In this document: in pieces, positions 52,755 to 60,559 of the stretch
Layout of the letters: the number at the start of each line of letters is the position of its first letter
Numbering within the stretch: the first letter of the stretch is position 1
NCBI GenBank assembly: GCA_018263115.1
Contig: JADFDC010000005.1
Span: 50,172-114,171 of the forward strand
Direction: 5' to 3'
Length of the DNA: 64,000 nt
Source: Thiobacillus sp.
GTDB lineage: Bacteria; Pseudomonadota; Gammaproteobacteria; Burkholderiales; Thiobacillaceae
Program-made: the position numbers and the translations under genes
Notes under the pieces: generated by a model
What the model saw: only the letters and a program-made list of their open reading frames with translations
What the model was told of the DNA's origin: nothing
Databases searched by the model: none

Positions 52755-52776
52755 CAACAACAAGAAAGGCGAAAAC

Positions 52777-53076
52777 ATGAAAATCGATCCCTCACTTCTC
52801 ACGCAGGCAGGACTTGAACCTGACAGCACGGCTTCGCGCAAGCCGCGCCAGCAGGGCGACAAGGCGGACATCCTGCCAGCCGGCGGCGACATCCAGATCA
52901 GGCTGTCGCCCACGCTGCAGGGCATCGAAAAAACGCTGGCGGCCACTGACGTCAATACCTCGCACATCGAAGCCATCAAGCAGGCGCTGGCCAGCGGCCA
53001 GTACCAGATCAGTTCAGAACGCATTGCGAACGGCCTGATCAACTCCACCCTGCAAACCCTGGCCGAAGGAGAATGA
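52777..53076 (+). CDS. flgM: anti-sigma-28 factor FlgM
   Basis: 99 residues from ATG 52777, with AAAGGCG upstream. Unstructured N terminus and the sigma-binding C-terminal helices (SHIEAIKQALASGQYQISSE, RIANGLINSTLQTLAEGE). It holds FliA inactive until the hook is complete and it is exported. It overlaps flgN by four bases. Confidence 0.95.
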   Translation: MKIDPSLLTQAGLEPDSTASRKPRQQGDKADILPAGGDIQIRLSPTLQGIEKTLAATDVNTSHIEAIKQALASGQYQISSERIANGLINSTLQTLAEGE

Positions 53077-53540
53077 CCATGGACACCCTCCTCCCCTGGC
53101 AGCCCGAAACCGAACTCGCCGCCTGGAAACAGCTGGTCGGCATCCTGATCCAGGAACAGGTCATGCTGCGCGACGGCAACATCGATACGCTCACCGAACT
53201 GGCCACCCACAAGCGCAATCTGGTTGTTGCGCTCGCCCCGCACATCAAGGCGCGCGGAAAGCTGCTGCTGGAAAACGGCTATCCCAGCACGGATGACGGC
53301 ATGGAAGCCATGATCAGGCAGACCGGCAACAAGCAGGCGGTACTGATATGGCGCGAAATTCGCGAGACCGAACGCATGGCCCGAGACCTCAACCAGCTCA
53401 ACGGCCGGCTCATCAACATGCGCATGGGTTCGGTGGAACAGGCGCTCAATGTACTGAGCGGTGCGGCAGGCGGGCAGAAGCTGTACAACCCCGGCGGCCA
53501 GGCCACCTACAACATGCCTACACGGGCAATGTCCGTGTAA
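53073..53540 (+). CDS. flgN: FlgK/FlgL export chaperone FlgN
   Basis: 155 residues, helical (LAAWKQLVGILIQEQVMLRD; LTELATHKRNLVVALAPHIK; LNQLNGRLINMRMGSVEQAL), with a loose Gly/Asn tail like other FlgN proteins. It escorts the junction proteins to the export gate. Start overlaps the flgM stop. Confidence 0.92.
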   Translation: MTMDTLLPWQPETELAAWKQLVGILIQEQVMLRDGNIDTLTELATHKRNLVVALAPHIKARGKLLLENGYPSTDDGMEAMIRQTGNKQAVLIWREIRETERMARDLNQLNGRLINMRMGSVEQALNVLSGAAGGQKLYNPGGQATYNMPTRAMSV

Positions 53541-53657
53541 GAAGCCAGCCAGCCGGTCGGACAATCGTCAACCATCGTGGAAACTTGAGCCCAACCCGGT
53601 TGCTGTAACTGTAATGTTCAAAGGCTAGAATGGCAGCCAGTTACATCTGGAGTTGCC

Positions 53658-54239
53658 GTGCGTCGCCTGTTTCTTGCCTGCCTTCTGGTTTTTTCGGCCT
53701 CCGGCGCGGCCTGGTCATCGACCGCCACGACCGAAGTCGCCGGCGTGCGCTTGCCGGATCGGGTCCATGTGGCTGGCCGCGACCTGGTGCTGAACGGTGC
53801 GGGCCTGCGCAAGATTATGTTCATGGACCTTTACGTCGCCGCGCTCTATCTGCCCGAGCGCCGACAGGATACCCGCGACATTCTCAACCGCGACATTCCC
53901 CGCAGCTTTCAGCTTACCCTGCTGCGCGACATTTCCACCCAGCAGAATCTGGATGTTCTGAAAGACGGCCTCATCGCCAACAACAGCCCAGGCGAAATCG
54001 AAGCCATCCAGCAGGAAGTGAACGATTTCCTGGGATACATCAAAAGCCTGCGCGAGGTCTCCGCCGGTACAGTCATACACCTCAACTACGCTCCGGGCAT
54101 CGGTACCCGCGTCAGCGTCAACGGCCGCTTTCTGGGCACCATCCCCGGCGAAGCATTCAACCGCGCCATGCTACGCATCTGGCTGGGAAACGACCCCACT
54201 GAGGGCAAGCTCAAGCGGGCATTGCTCGGCGCGATTTAA
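53658..54239 (+). CDS. chalcone isomerase-like secreted protein
   Basis: 193 residues from GTG 53658, with CTGGAG upstream. Signal peptide 1-20 (LFLACLLVFSASGAAWS). The body matches the bacterial chalcone-isomerase-like family: LPDRVHVAGRDLVLNGAGLR, KIMFMDLYVAALYLPERR, IPRSFQLTLLRDI and GTIPGEAFNRAMLRIWLGND. Members are periplasmic, and most lack the plant catalytic residues; a role in binding lipid-like ligands has been proposed. It follows flgN by 117 bases and is closed by the terminator at 54251. Confidence 0.88.
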   Translation: MRRLFLACLLVFSASGAAWSSTATTEVAGVRLPDRVHVAGRDLVLNGAGLRKIMFMDLYVAALYLPERRQDTRDILNRDIPRSFQLTLLRDISTQQNLDVLKDGLIANNSPGEIEAIQQEVNDFLGYIKSLREVSAGTVIHLNYAPGIGTRVSVNGRFLGTIPGEAFNRAMLRIWLGNDPTEGKLKRALLGAI

Positions 54240-54250
54240 AAATTGCAATC

Positions 54251-54293
54251 AATCAACCAGGCTTGATACAGATCAAGTCTGGTTGATTCTTTT
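54251..54293 (+). terminator. strong terminator hairpin containing an FNR-type palindrome
   Basis: 17-bp stem (54251-54267 with 54272-54288, one G-T pair), loop ACAG, tail CTTTT. Its tip reads TTGAT-ACAG-ATCAA (54263-54276), a perfect FNR/ANR-type site. It ends the chalcone-isomerase-like gene. Whether the palindrome also binds a regulator is open. Confidence 0.75.
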
Positions 54294-54352
54294 GGCGGAA
54301 CAAACATTCCCACTGGTTCATTTTAATTGACCCGAAACAAATGGGCTTGGAA

Positions 54353-54460
54353 CTCCTCCCCCGATTGCCGGGGGAGGTCGGGAGGGGGTAAAAGAAATGA
54401 GCTTATTCTGGCAGCGTTGTTTACCACTCCCCAACCCTCCCCGGCAAGCGGGGAGGGCGC
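54353..54460. repeat. G/C-rich palindromic repeat pair, family C
   Basis: CTCCTCCCCC...GGGGGAGG followed by GGGAGGGGGTA, then about 35 bases later TTACCACTCCCCAACCCTCC with CCGGCAAGCGGGGAGGG. The two halves are roughly inverted copies of each other. It occupies most of the gap 54240-54614. Confidence 0.65.
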
Positions 54461-54534
54461 AGAAGAATTTCAAGTTCAATAGTTTCCTCTCAATTAAATC
54501 GTCTCTGCCACCATGCAGTTCCGAATTTCTGCGC

Positions 54535-54563
54535 TTGGGTTCCTTTTTTCAGTCTTCTAATAA
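54535..54563 (+). promoter_or_regulatory. possible sigma-70 promoter of the Met-rich repeat gene
   Basis: TTGGGT, a spacer of 17, then TAATAA, 52 bases before ATG 54615. The spacing is ideal but the hexamers are imperfect. Confidence 0.4.
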
Positions 54564-54614
54564 TTAAAGAAAGAAGAATGTATTTGTTACATGCCAGATA
54601 GAAGGAGTGACATC

Positions 54615-55535
54615 ATGAAATTCAGCAGAAAATTCAAAGTGGTTACCATTGCGGTGATGGCTGGTTTTACCGGCATGCCTGCATATGCCGAAATGCCGGC
54701 AAATCCGCCAGCTGCCACTGCCCCGCAGGCAACCGCTGCAACACCTGCCACCCCCGAAGGCTGGGCGCAGATGATGTGGGACTTCACCCGCAACCCGGCG
54801 GTATTGAAGGAACCCAAGGTCTTCGTGCCCTGGATGACAGCGGCCACCGAGCCGTCTTTCTATACCGCGCTGGGCATGCAGTCGCTTGACCCGGCCTACT
54901 GGGGATACATGGCCAACAGCATGATGGACCCGCGCATGTATGGCGCGTGGATGCCCTTCATGACCGACCCCAACGTGTACATGAAGTGGCTGGCAGCCAC
55001 CATGGATCCCAATTTCTACACGGCCATGCTCACCCAGTTCACCGACCCGGCCAAGGCCATGCGCTGGATGTTGATGCCTGTGGATCCGAAAGTGTGGGGA
55101 CTGATGATGCAGTCGCTGAACCCGGCGGTGTATCTGAAATGGATGATGGCGCCGCTTGATCCGCGCTGGATGCAGGCCATGATCACCCCCATGAACCCCG
55201 CTACCTATACCGGCTGGCTGGGCGCGATGATGAACCCGTCATCCTATGGCGACCTGTGGAAAGGTTTTCTGACCACACCCGCGCAACCGGTTGCAACGGC
55301 AGCGTATGGTGTGCCATCGGCGACGACGCCTTACGCATTCAACCCGTTTGACCCGAATGCATGGTCACAGGTCTTCGCGGCGCCCGGCACGGCTGGGGTA
55401 ACCCCGGCGTCGCCTGCAACAGCTCCGCCCTACATCCTCAACCCGTTTGACCCCAACGCCTGGGCGCAAATATGGCAGCTTCCCTACCAGTTAAACCCGA
55501 CGCAACCCGCGCCGGCCCAGGCACCGGCCAAATAG
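54615..55535 (+). CDS. secreted Met/Trp-rich protein with twelve 13-residue repeats
   Basis: 306 residues from ATG 54615, preceded by AAGGAG. Signal peptide 1-25 (cleavage near AYA-E). An Ala/Pro linker (26-48) is followed by about twelve repeats of 13 (twice 12) residues, starting at E66, E79, D92, D105, D118, D131, D144, D157, N169, D182, N194 and N207. The consensus is (D/N)PxxYxxWMxxxM. The segment has about 25 Met. The tail has two copies of NPFDPNAW(S/A)Q (243-252, 276-285) separated by Pro/Ala-rich spacers. I do not recognise a family. Periplasmic metal binding, surface coating or polymer association are possible, but nothing shows which. Confidence 0.8.
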   Translation: MKFSRKFKVVTIAVMAGFTGMPAYAEMPANPPAATAPQATAATPATPEGWAQMMWDFTRNPAVLKEPKVFVPWMTAATEPSFYTALGMQSLDPAYWGYMANSMMDPRMYGAWMPFMTDPNVYMKWLAATMDPNFYTAMLTQFTDPAKAMRWMLMPVDPKVWGLMMQSLNPAVYLKWMMAPLDPRWMQAMITPMNPATYTGWLGAMMNPSSYGDLWKGFLTTPAQPVATAAYGVPSATTPYAFNPFDPNAWSQVFAAPGTAGVTPASPATAPPYILNPFDPNAWAQIWQLPYQLNPTQPAPAQAPAK

Positions 55536-56079
55536 GTTGGGAATAAAAAAACCCGCGCGAAAGCGCGGGTTCTCGATTGCGCGGCGTGGATTGAACAAGC
55601 GCGTCTTGTTTAATGCGAGGATGGCCGGTTGCGCCATTCTGATTCGCTGGTTTCTGCTCTACGCGAATCTGGTAAGCATCATGGCAAGCCACGCACTTGT
55701 ACAGCGTATTGCTCAACTGACCAAGCGTGTGTTTTGGATTCTTGAGGGATTCCGCATCCGCCGCGATCCTGTCGAAATCCTGATGCACCGACATGCCCAG
55801 CAAGCCGAATTCCCTCGGCAACACACCCTTCAGATGATCTTCCGCCTTGTGCATCATGCCCATGCCCAGCGGGCGGGCATGCTGCGCCACCACCGCCATG
55901 TCGTCTTTCGAAAGCGCAGCCAGAATGTTCTGCACGCCTGACAACAGCGCCCGCATTTCTTCCAGTACATGACCGCGCTGCGGTTCGGTCAATGAAAGAA
56001 CCTGGCGGCTGTCGGGCCCCCCGGCCACGGCAGGGATTGTGGATAGGCCAAGTGCAAGTGTGATGATGAGTTTTTTCAT
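55438..56079 (-). CDS. cytochrome c (c'/c-556-like), reading frame runs through its terminator
   Basis: Signal peptide 1-19 (ending AVA-GG), a four-helix-like body (VLEEMRALLSGVQNILAALS; Met42 may be the sixth ligand) and heme motif CVACH at 129-133 near the expected C terminus. Relatives end soon after the heme motif. Here the frame has no stop: it continues about 80 residues, passes through the hairpin at 55551-55570 and overlaps the Met-rich gene antisense by 98 bases. A frameshift or lost stop is likely; a stop lies in each other frame soon after the motif. ATG 56079 follows AAGGAT. Confidence 0.75.
   Translation of the reverse strand: MKKLIITLALGLSTIPAVAGGPDSRQVLSLTEPQRGHVLEEMRALLSGVQNILAALSKDDMAVVAQHARPLGMGMMHKAEDHLKGVLPREFGLLGMSVHQDFDRIAADAESLKNPKHTLGQLSNTLYKCVACHDAYQIRVEQKPANQNGATGHPRIKQDALVQSTPRNREPALSRGFFYSQPIWPVPGPARVASGLTGREAAIFAPRRWGQTG
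55551..55570 (-). terminator. Rho-independent terminator, mainly for the minus strand
   Basis: ACCCGCGC / GCGCGGGT 8-bp stem with GAAA loop. On the minus strand it is followed by seven T, making a strong terminator for the cytochrome transcript. It can also end the convergent Met-rich gene. Confidence 0.85.
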
Positions 56080-56145
56080 GACAATATCCTTGTTGAAATT
56101 TGTGCCTGAGCCTTCAATCGCTTTGATTCCAACAATTCAGGTATA

Positions 56146-57192
56146 TTATTTTTTTATTTCGAGACCCAATACTTGAGCTCTGGAAATCATTCTCTTCACC
56201 TCAGAATTGACATGCGTAACTATAAGCTCCACCTCCGGGTGCTTTAGTTTAAATACTCGGAATACCTCATCTGCAAACGCCTGTCCAATGGAGCCAATAC
56301 CAGCAAAGTCAAGTAACACCACCTTAAACCTATCGAATCTGGCCAATAATCGCTTCGCTTGAGAACGTGAAACCAAATTGTCATCGCCATATTGCATAAG
56401 TTTCACTGGGACAACCGTTTTAGTAAATCCATAGTCATCGTCAGAAGTAAATTTGTCGAACACTTTTTTTGAAGTTCTCGCAGTGTGGTTGTGTAGGATC
56501 ATTCGAACAACCGTGCCTCCTGTAGCCGTACCCATCTGCAATATCCAATCTTCCCGTTTATCAAACTGGTGTGAAAAGTACACCTCCCCAGATAGAATTA
56601 CGAACTCATCAAACATACGAGACGAGAAGAAGATTCCTTCGCCAGAATGATTATCAGGATCAGTCGTAAACTTGCCTTTTGCTAGTTCTAGCACGGCATG
56701 CCGCTCATCAAGGAGATTTAGAGCAGCCTGAATCTTCTTGAAAATTCCAACACCATTATCAATTAGGTCAATTTGAGTCTTAGCCGCCGTCTTTATTAGA
56801 AATACTGAAACTGTGGAGCCGCCTGAATGATCAATTGCATTATTAAACATCTCAGTGAAACCATAGTGCCAAATCCCAATGACGTTATCCGGAAGCTTAC
56901 CGAGTGAAGGAGCTACATCTTCCCGCCAAACTTGATCCTCTGTAACCCCATTGCCAAGCACATATTGTTTATGCCAACTGACAAGAGGTGCTAAACGATA
57001 CGTCTTGTTACGGGTCTGTCCTTCCTGCGTGATAGCACCCTCCTCAATCAATCGTTGTATATGCTTATGGATTGCCTGACGTGAGCATACGAACTTCTCA
57101 GATGATACCCTCACAATATCCTTCGGATACTTATCGAGGTTATCCACAATAAACTTACGAACTACTTCGCCGCGTAATCTAACTGTTGTCAT
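56146..57192 (-). CDS. wHTH - GHKL ATPase - STAS-like (DUF4325-type) fusion protein
   Basis: 348 residues from ATG 57192 (TTG 57207 possible). Residues 5-67 form a winged helix (VRKFIVDNLDKYPKDIVRVS; SRQAIHKHIQRLIEEGAITQ). Residues 100-240 are a GHKL ATP-binding domain with N-box FTEMFNNAIDHS, G1 DNGVGIF and G2 SGEGIFFSSRM. Residues 262-340 are STAS-like (RFKVVLLDFAGIGSIGQAFA). No dimerisation His box, so it is not a normal kinase. The parts are those of anti-sigma and anti-anti-sigma partners in one chain. The gene is AT-rich and unrelated to its flagellar neighbours, indicating transfer. Target unknown. Confidence 0.8.
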   Translation of the reverse strand: MTTVRLRGEVVRKFIVDNLDKYPKDIVRVSSEKFVCSRQAIHKHIQRLIEEGAITQEGQTRNKTYRLAPLVSWHKQYVLGNGVTEDQVWREDVAPSLGKLPDNVIGIWHYGFTEMFNNAIDHSGGSTVSVFLIKTAAKTQIDLIDNGVGIFKKIQAALNLLDERHAVLELAKGKFTTDPDNHSGEGIFFSSRMFDEFVILSGEVYFSHQFDKREDWILQMGTATGGTVVRMILHNHTARTSKKVFDKFTSDDDYGFTKTVVPVKLMQYGDDNLVSRSQAKRLLARFDRFKVVLLDFAGIGSIGQAFADEVFRVFKLKHPEVELIVTHVNSEVKRMISRAQVLGLEIKK

Positions 57193-57199
57193 GCCGGTA

Positions 57200-57250
57200 A
57201 TTGTCAACCATTGTTTGTTTATTTGTCAACATTTTTGACATTATTGTCAA
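57200..57250. promoter_or_regulatory. three TTGTCAAC direct repeats at 21-22 bp spacing
   Basis: TTGTCAAC at 57200-57207, 57222-57229 and 57243-57250, all on the same face of the helix (spacings 22 and 21), directly upstream of the wHTH-GHKL-STAS start codon. Likely operators, perhaps for its own winged helix. The repeats are seen; the binding protein is inferred. Confidence 0.55.
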
Positions 57251-57321
57251 CCATAATTACTAGGCGTCTTTAAAAATCAGTTAACACGATTTCTTTAATT
57301 TTGCTCGCTTAAAAGTCCAAA

Positions 57322-58071
57322 TCACTTCCCCTGTTCGGGCATTTCGATCAGCAATGCCACGCGGCGGTTACGAATGCGGTTCTCTTCAGTGTCGTTGGGA
57401 TTGATGGGACGGGTGGCGGCGTAGCCGATGGCGGTGAGGCGCGATTCGTCGATGCCGCGGTCGCGGAACAGGTGGACCACGGCGGTGGCGCGCAGGGCTG
57501 AGAGGTCCCAGTTGGAGGAAAACTCGCGGGTGTTGATGGGCTGGTCATCGGTGTGGCCTTCGACGGTGATGCGGAAGGGCTGTTGTTCGAGCTGGTCGGC
57601 CACGCCCCACAGGGTGCGCTTGGCGTCGGCCCATATCACGGCACTGCCGCTGTCGAACAGCGCGTTGGCGTTGATTTCGACGGTGATGCCCTTGTCGGTG
57701 AGGATGACCTTGACCTTGCCGGTTTGAATGAGCGGGGCCATGGCGGTATTGAGCCCCTGCTCGACTTCCTGCAATTTTTCCTGAAGTTTCTTGCGGGCCT
57801 GGAGTTCCCTGGCAATTTTCCGTTTGGTCAGGTTCTGCAGGGTGACGTGTTGCGAAGCATTCTCCTGCGGCCCGACCTGCGGTTCGTCGTCGTGCAGGAA
57901 TGCCCGGCTGATGGAACCGGACGCCTGGCGGTACTTGCCTTCGTTGATGGATGACACGCCATACATGACGACGAAGAAGGCAAACAGCAGGGTAATGAAG
58001 TCAGCGTAGGACACCATCCAGCGTTCGTGCTTGTCGTGTTCCGGTGTGTGGCGGGATTTGCGGTGGCGCAT
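57322..58071 (-). CDS. motD: flagellar motor stator protein MotD (MotB-like)
   Basis: 249 residues from ATG 58071 (MRHRKSRHTPEHDKHERW), the usual MotD start; the frame is open to 58125 through a repeat. One membrane segment (about 21-40) has YADFITLLFAFFVVMYG with proton-relay Asp24. The C-terminal OmpA-type domain (TVEGHTDDQP; NWDLSALRATAVV; NRRVALLIE) anchors to peptidoglycan. It pairs with the MotC gene upstream. Confidence 0.95.
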   Translation of the reverse strand: MRHRKSRHTPEHDKHERWMVSYADFITLLFAFFVVMYGVSSINEGKYRQASGSISRAFLHDDEPQVGPQENASQHVTLQNLTKRKIARELQARKKLQEKLQEVEQGLNTAMAPLIQTGKVKVILTDKGITVEINANALFDSGSAVIWADAKRTLWGVADQLEQQPFRITVEGHTDDQPINTREFSSNWDLSALRATAVVHLFRDRGIDESRLTAIGYAATRPINPNDTEENRIRNRRVALLIEMPEQGK

Positions 58072-58113
58072 GATCTGACTAAACGGCCGTGCGGACTGCC
58101 CACCAGAAATTCT

Positions 58114-58185
58114 CTGGATCGCCACGGCCCTGCGGGCCTCGCGATGACGTCATTGTGAGTCGGCGAAGTCGCCGAAGCAATCCAG
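58114..58185. repeat. dispersed 72-base imperfect palindrome, family D
   Basis: CTGGATCGCCACGGCCCTGC ... GCCGAAGCAATCCAG, with CGCGATGACGTCATTGTGAG at the centre. It matches the form of the common CTGGATTGC...GCAATCCAG repeats of many proteobacteria. It lies between motC and motD. Confidence 0.75.
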
Positions 58186-58232
58186 TCAATGGCATTTCGT
58201 TCCGGCAGTTTTTTATTTTGCTCGCAACCATT

Positions 58233-58970
58233 CTAGAAATAGTATTTAAGCCGCTGTTCGGTCAGGCGCGGGTTGTCGCCGCGCGCCATGCTGACCATGC
58301 CGTCGCGGATCATTTCGCGGTGGCGCACGCGGTGCGATACGACGTTGCGCAGTTTGTGGTAGATGGGCAGAAACACCAGGTTGGCGAGCCCCACGCCATA
58401 GATGGTGGCGACGAAGGCGACGGCGATGCCGATGCCGATTTTCGAGGGGTCAGTCAGGTTCTGCATGACATGCACGAGGCCCATGACCGCGCCGAGTATG
58501 CCCATGGTGGGCGCATAACCGCCGGCCGATTCCCATATTCTGCAGGCGCGCAGTTCGCGTTCCTCGAAGGCGTCGATGTCGATTTCCATCGCTTCGGAAA
58601 GGTGTGCGGGGTCGGTGCCATCCAGCACCATTTGCAGCCCGCCCTTGATGTAGGGGTCGTGCACTTGCGGGATGTATTTTTCCAGCGCCAGCGGGCCTTC
58701 CTGACGGGCGATCTGCGACCAGCGCTTGATGCGGCTGATGGCGCCGTCGACGTCGTCGTCGGGCGGATGCAGCAGCCAGCGCGTCATGCGGAATCCGTGC
58801 CTGAGTGTAGGCCAGGGATTCTGCATGACCACAGCGGCCAGCGTGCCCAGCACCACGATGAGAAACGCGGCGGGTTGAAGATACAATGACAGCGCGCCGC
58901 CTTCGATGGCCTGCGTGCCAAGGACGGCGATCAGCGCAAGGACAAGGCCGATCAGGCTGGAAGTATCCAT
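58233..58970 (-). CDS. motC: flagellar motor stator protein MotC (MotA-like)
   Basis: 245 residues with four membrane segments (SLIGLVLALIAVLG; AAFLIVVLGTLAAVVM; APTMGILGAVMGLVHVMQNL; IGIAVAFVATIYGVGLANLV). The cytoplasmic loop has charged residues (FEERELRACRIWE) for FliG contact. With MotD it conducts ions to drive rotation. It overlaps fliA by 19 bases. Confidence 0.95.
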   Translation of the reverse strand: MDTSSLIGLVLALIAVLGTQAIEGGALSLYLQPAAFLIVVLGTLAAVVMQNPWPTLRHGFRMTRWLLHPPDDDVDGAISRIKRWSQIARQEGPLALEKYIPQVHDPYIKGGLQMVLDGTDPAHLSEAMEIDIDAFEERELRACRIWESAGGYAPTMGILGAVMGLVHVMQNLTDPSKIGIGIAVAFVATIYGVGLANLVFLPIYHKLRNVVSHRVRHREMIRDGMVSMARGDNPRLTEQRLKYYF

Positions 58971-59683
58971 TTTTCTTCCCTGAGCCGGTTACGCAACCGG
59001 GCAATGGCCTGACTGTGCAGCTGGCTGACACGGGAGATGCCCACGCCGAGAATTTCACCGATTTCGCGCAGGTTGAGTTCTTCTTCGTAATACAACGACA
59101 TCATGAGTTTTTCGCGCTCGGGCAGGATGTCGATGGCTTCGATGAGGCATTTCTTGAAGTTCTCATCCATGATTTTTTCCAGCGGCTCTTCCGAATAGTC
59201 CGGACAGTTGCGATCCAGAAATGACTCGTCGTCTTCGTTGATGCCGAAGTCGTCCAGATAGATAAGCTGATGGCCGTGGCTCTCGCCCAGCATGTGCTGG
59301 TATTCCTCCAGCGGAATGCCCATGATTTCGGCGATTTCGCCTTCGCTGGGCGGCTTGCCCAACTGGTGTTGCAACTCGTTGATAACCTTTTCGATCTTGC
59401 GCATGTTCTGGCGCACGCTGCGCGGCGCCCAGTCGGTTTGCCGCAGCTCGTCGAGCATGGCGCCGCGAATGCGCTGGATGGCGTAGGCCTCGAACTGGGT
59501 ATTCTGCGCTTCGTCGTAGCGGCTGAACGCATCGAGCAGGCCGATCATGCCCGCCTGGATCAGGTCGTCTTCTTCCACGCTGGCGGGCAGACGGCCCATC
59601 ATGTGATGCGCGATGCGCTTGACCATGGGTGCGTACTGCTTGATGGTTTCCGATTTCTCGGTTTTTCCGGTTGCCGTATACAT
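58952..59683 (-). CDS. fliA: RNA polymerase sigma factor FliA (sigma-28)
   Basis: 243 residues from ATG 59683, with GGGAGG upstream. Region 2 (YAPMVKRIAHHMMGRLPASV, EDDLIQAGMIGLLDAFSRYD), region 3 and region 4 HTH (LNLREIGEILGVGISRVSQL) are complete. It transcribes late flagellar genes such as fliC (14089 promoter) and is inhibited by FlgM. It lies 26 bases before the flhG stop. Confidence 0.98.
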   Translation of the reverse strand: MYTATGKTEKSETIKQYAPMVKRIAHHMMGRLPASVEEDDLIQAGMIGLLDAFSRYDEAQNTQFEAYAIQRIRGAMLDELRQTDWAPRSVRQNMRKIEKVINELQHQLGKPPSEGEIAEIMGIPLEEYQHMLGESHGHQLIYLDDFGINEDDESFLDRNCPDYSEEPLEKIMDENFKKCLIEAIDILPEREKLMMSLYYEEELNLREIGEILGVGISRVSQLHSQAIARLRNRLREEKWILPA

Positions 59684-59709
59684 GTTGGCCTCCCTTCGAT
59701 GCTTTCCGA

Positions 59710-60552
59710 TCAGCCCGCGCAACCCATCGCCAGCTGGCGCATGAAGTTGCCTGTTTCTCCCGGTCGCAGCGACGCCGGCCAGCGCAGCAGCCCTTCGGCC
59801 ACGCGCTTGAACTGGCGCGACGCGGCGGAAACCGGATAGGCCTCCACCACCGGCTGGCTCAGACGAACAGCCTGGACCAGGCGCGCGTCATCGGGTATGA
59901 AACCCATGTAGCTGACCTCCACGCCAAGAAATTCAGCAGCGGTGTCTATGACGTTGCGGGCGATGTCTTCGCCGTCTTCGGAACGTGCCAGACGGTTGAT
60001 GAGGACATGAAAGCGGCTGATGCCGTGGTCGCGCGACAGGCGCTTCATCAGCGCGTAGCCGGACATAATGGATTCGCTGCCGGGCAGCATGGCGATGACG
60101 ACTTCGGACTTGCGCAGGCCTTCCTGGCTCAGCGCAGGTTTGCCTCCGGGCAGGTCGACCAGCACGACGTCGGGCGCGGGATGCACCTGCGATGCCCACA
60201 CGTCCAGCGGCACCGGCAGGCTGCTGCTGCCTTCGGTCATGGCTCGGTAGCGCGTGCCCATCGGCAGCGCGCGCACGCCATTCTGGCCCTGCACAATGAC
60301 GTCTTCCAGCGAGCAGCGTCCCGCCATGACATCGGTGAGGCAGCGCCGGGCTTGCATGCCCAGACTTTCGCAGACGCCATGCGCGCTGCTGCCATCGTCG
60401 ATCACCAGCACATCGCGACCCATGCCGGACAGCGCGGAAGCGATATTGGCCACGGCGGTGGTTTTTCCCGCGCCGCGTCCGCCGGACATGACCGGAATGA
60501 TTTGCATGCTGCCCGCGCCTACCAGACGGCGCAGTCCTTCTGCCTGATCCAT
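59710..60552 (-). CDS. flhG: flagellar number regulator FlhG/FleN (MinD-like ATPase)
   Basis: 280 residues from ATG 60552. N-terminal DQAEGLRRL motif, which activates FlhF, then a deviant Walker A SGGRGAGKTTAVANIA, VDLPGG and LINRLARSEDG. It controls flagellar number with FlhF. The start follows the flhF stop by seven bases; the frame is open further upstream within flhF. Confidence 0.95.
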   Translation of the reverse strand: MDQAEGLRRLVGAGSMQIIPVMSGGRGAGKTTAVANIASALSGMGRDVLVIDDGSSAHGVCESLGMQARRCLTDVMAGRCSLEDVIVQGQNGVRALPMGTRYRAMTEGSSSLPVPLDVWASQVHPAPDVVLVDLPGGKPALSQEGLRKSEVVIAMLPGSESIMSGYALMKRLSRDHGISRFHVLINRLARSEDGEDIARNVIDTAAEFLGVEVSYMGFIPDDARLVQAVRLSQPVVEAYPVSAASRQFKRVAEGLLRWPASLRPGETGNFMRQLAMGCAG

Positions 60553-60559
60553 GAGATGT

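Noticed and set aside
54300..54600. Short coding frames in the gap before the Met-rich gene
   Set aside because: They run through palindromic repeats and have no start signals.
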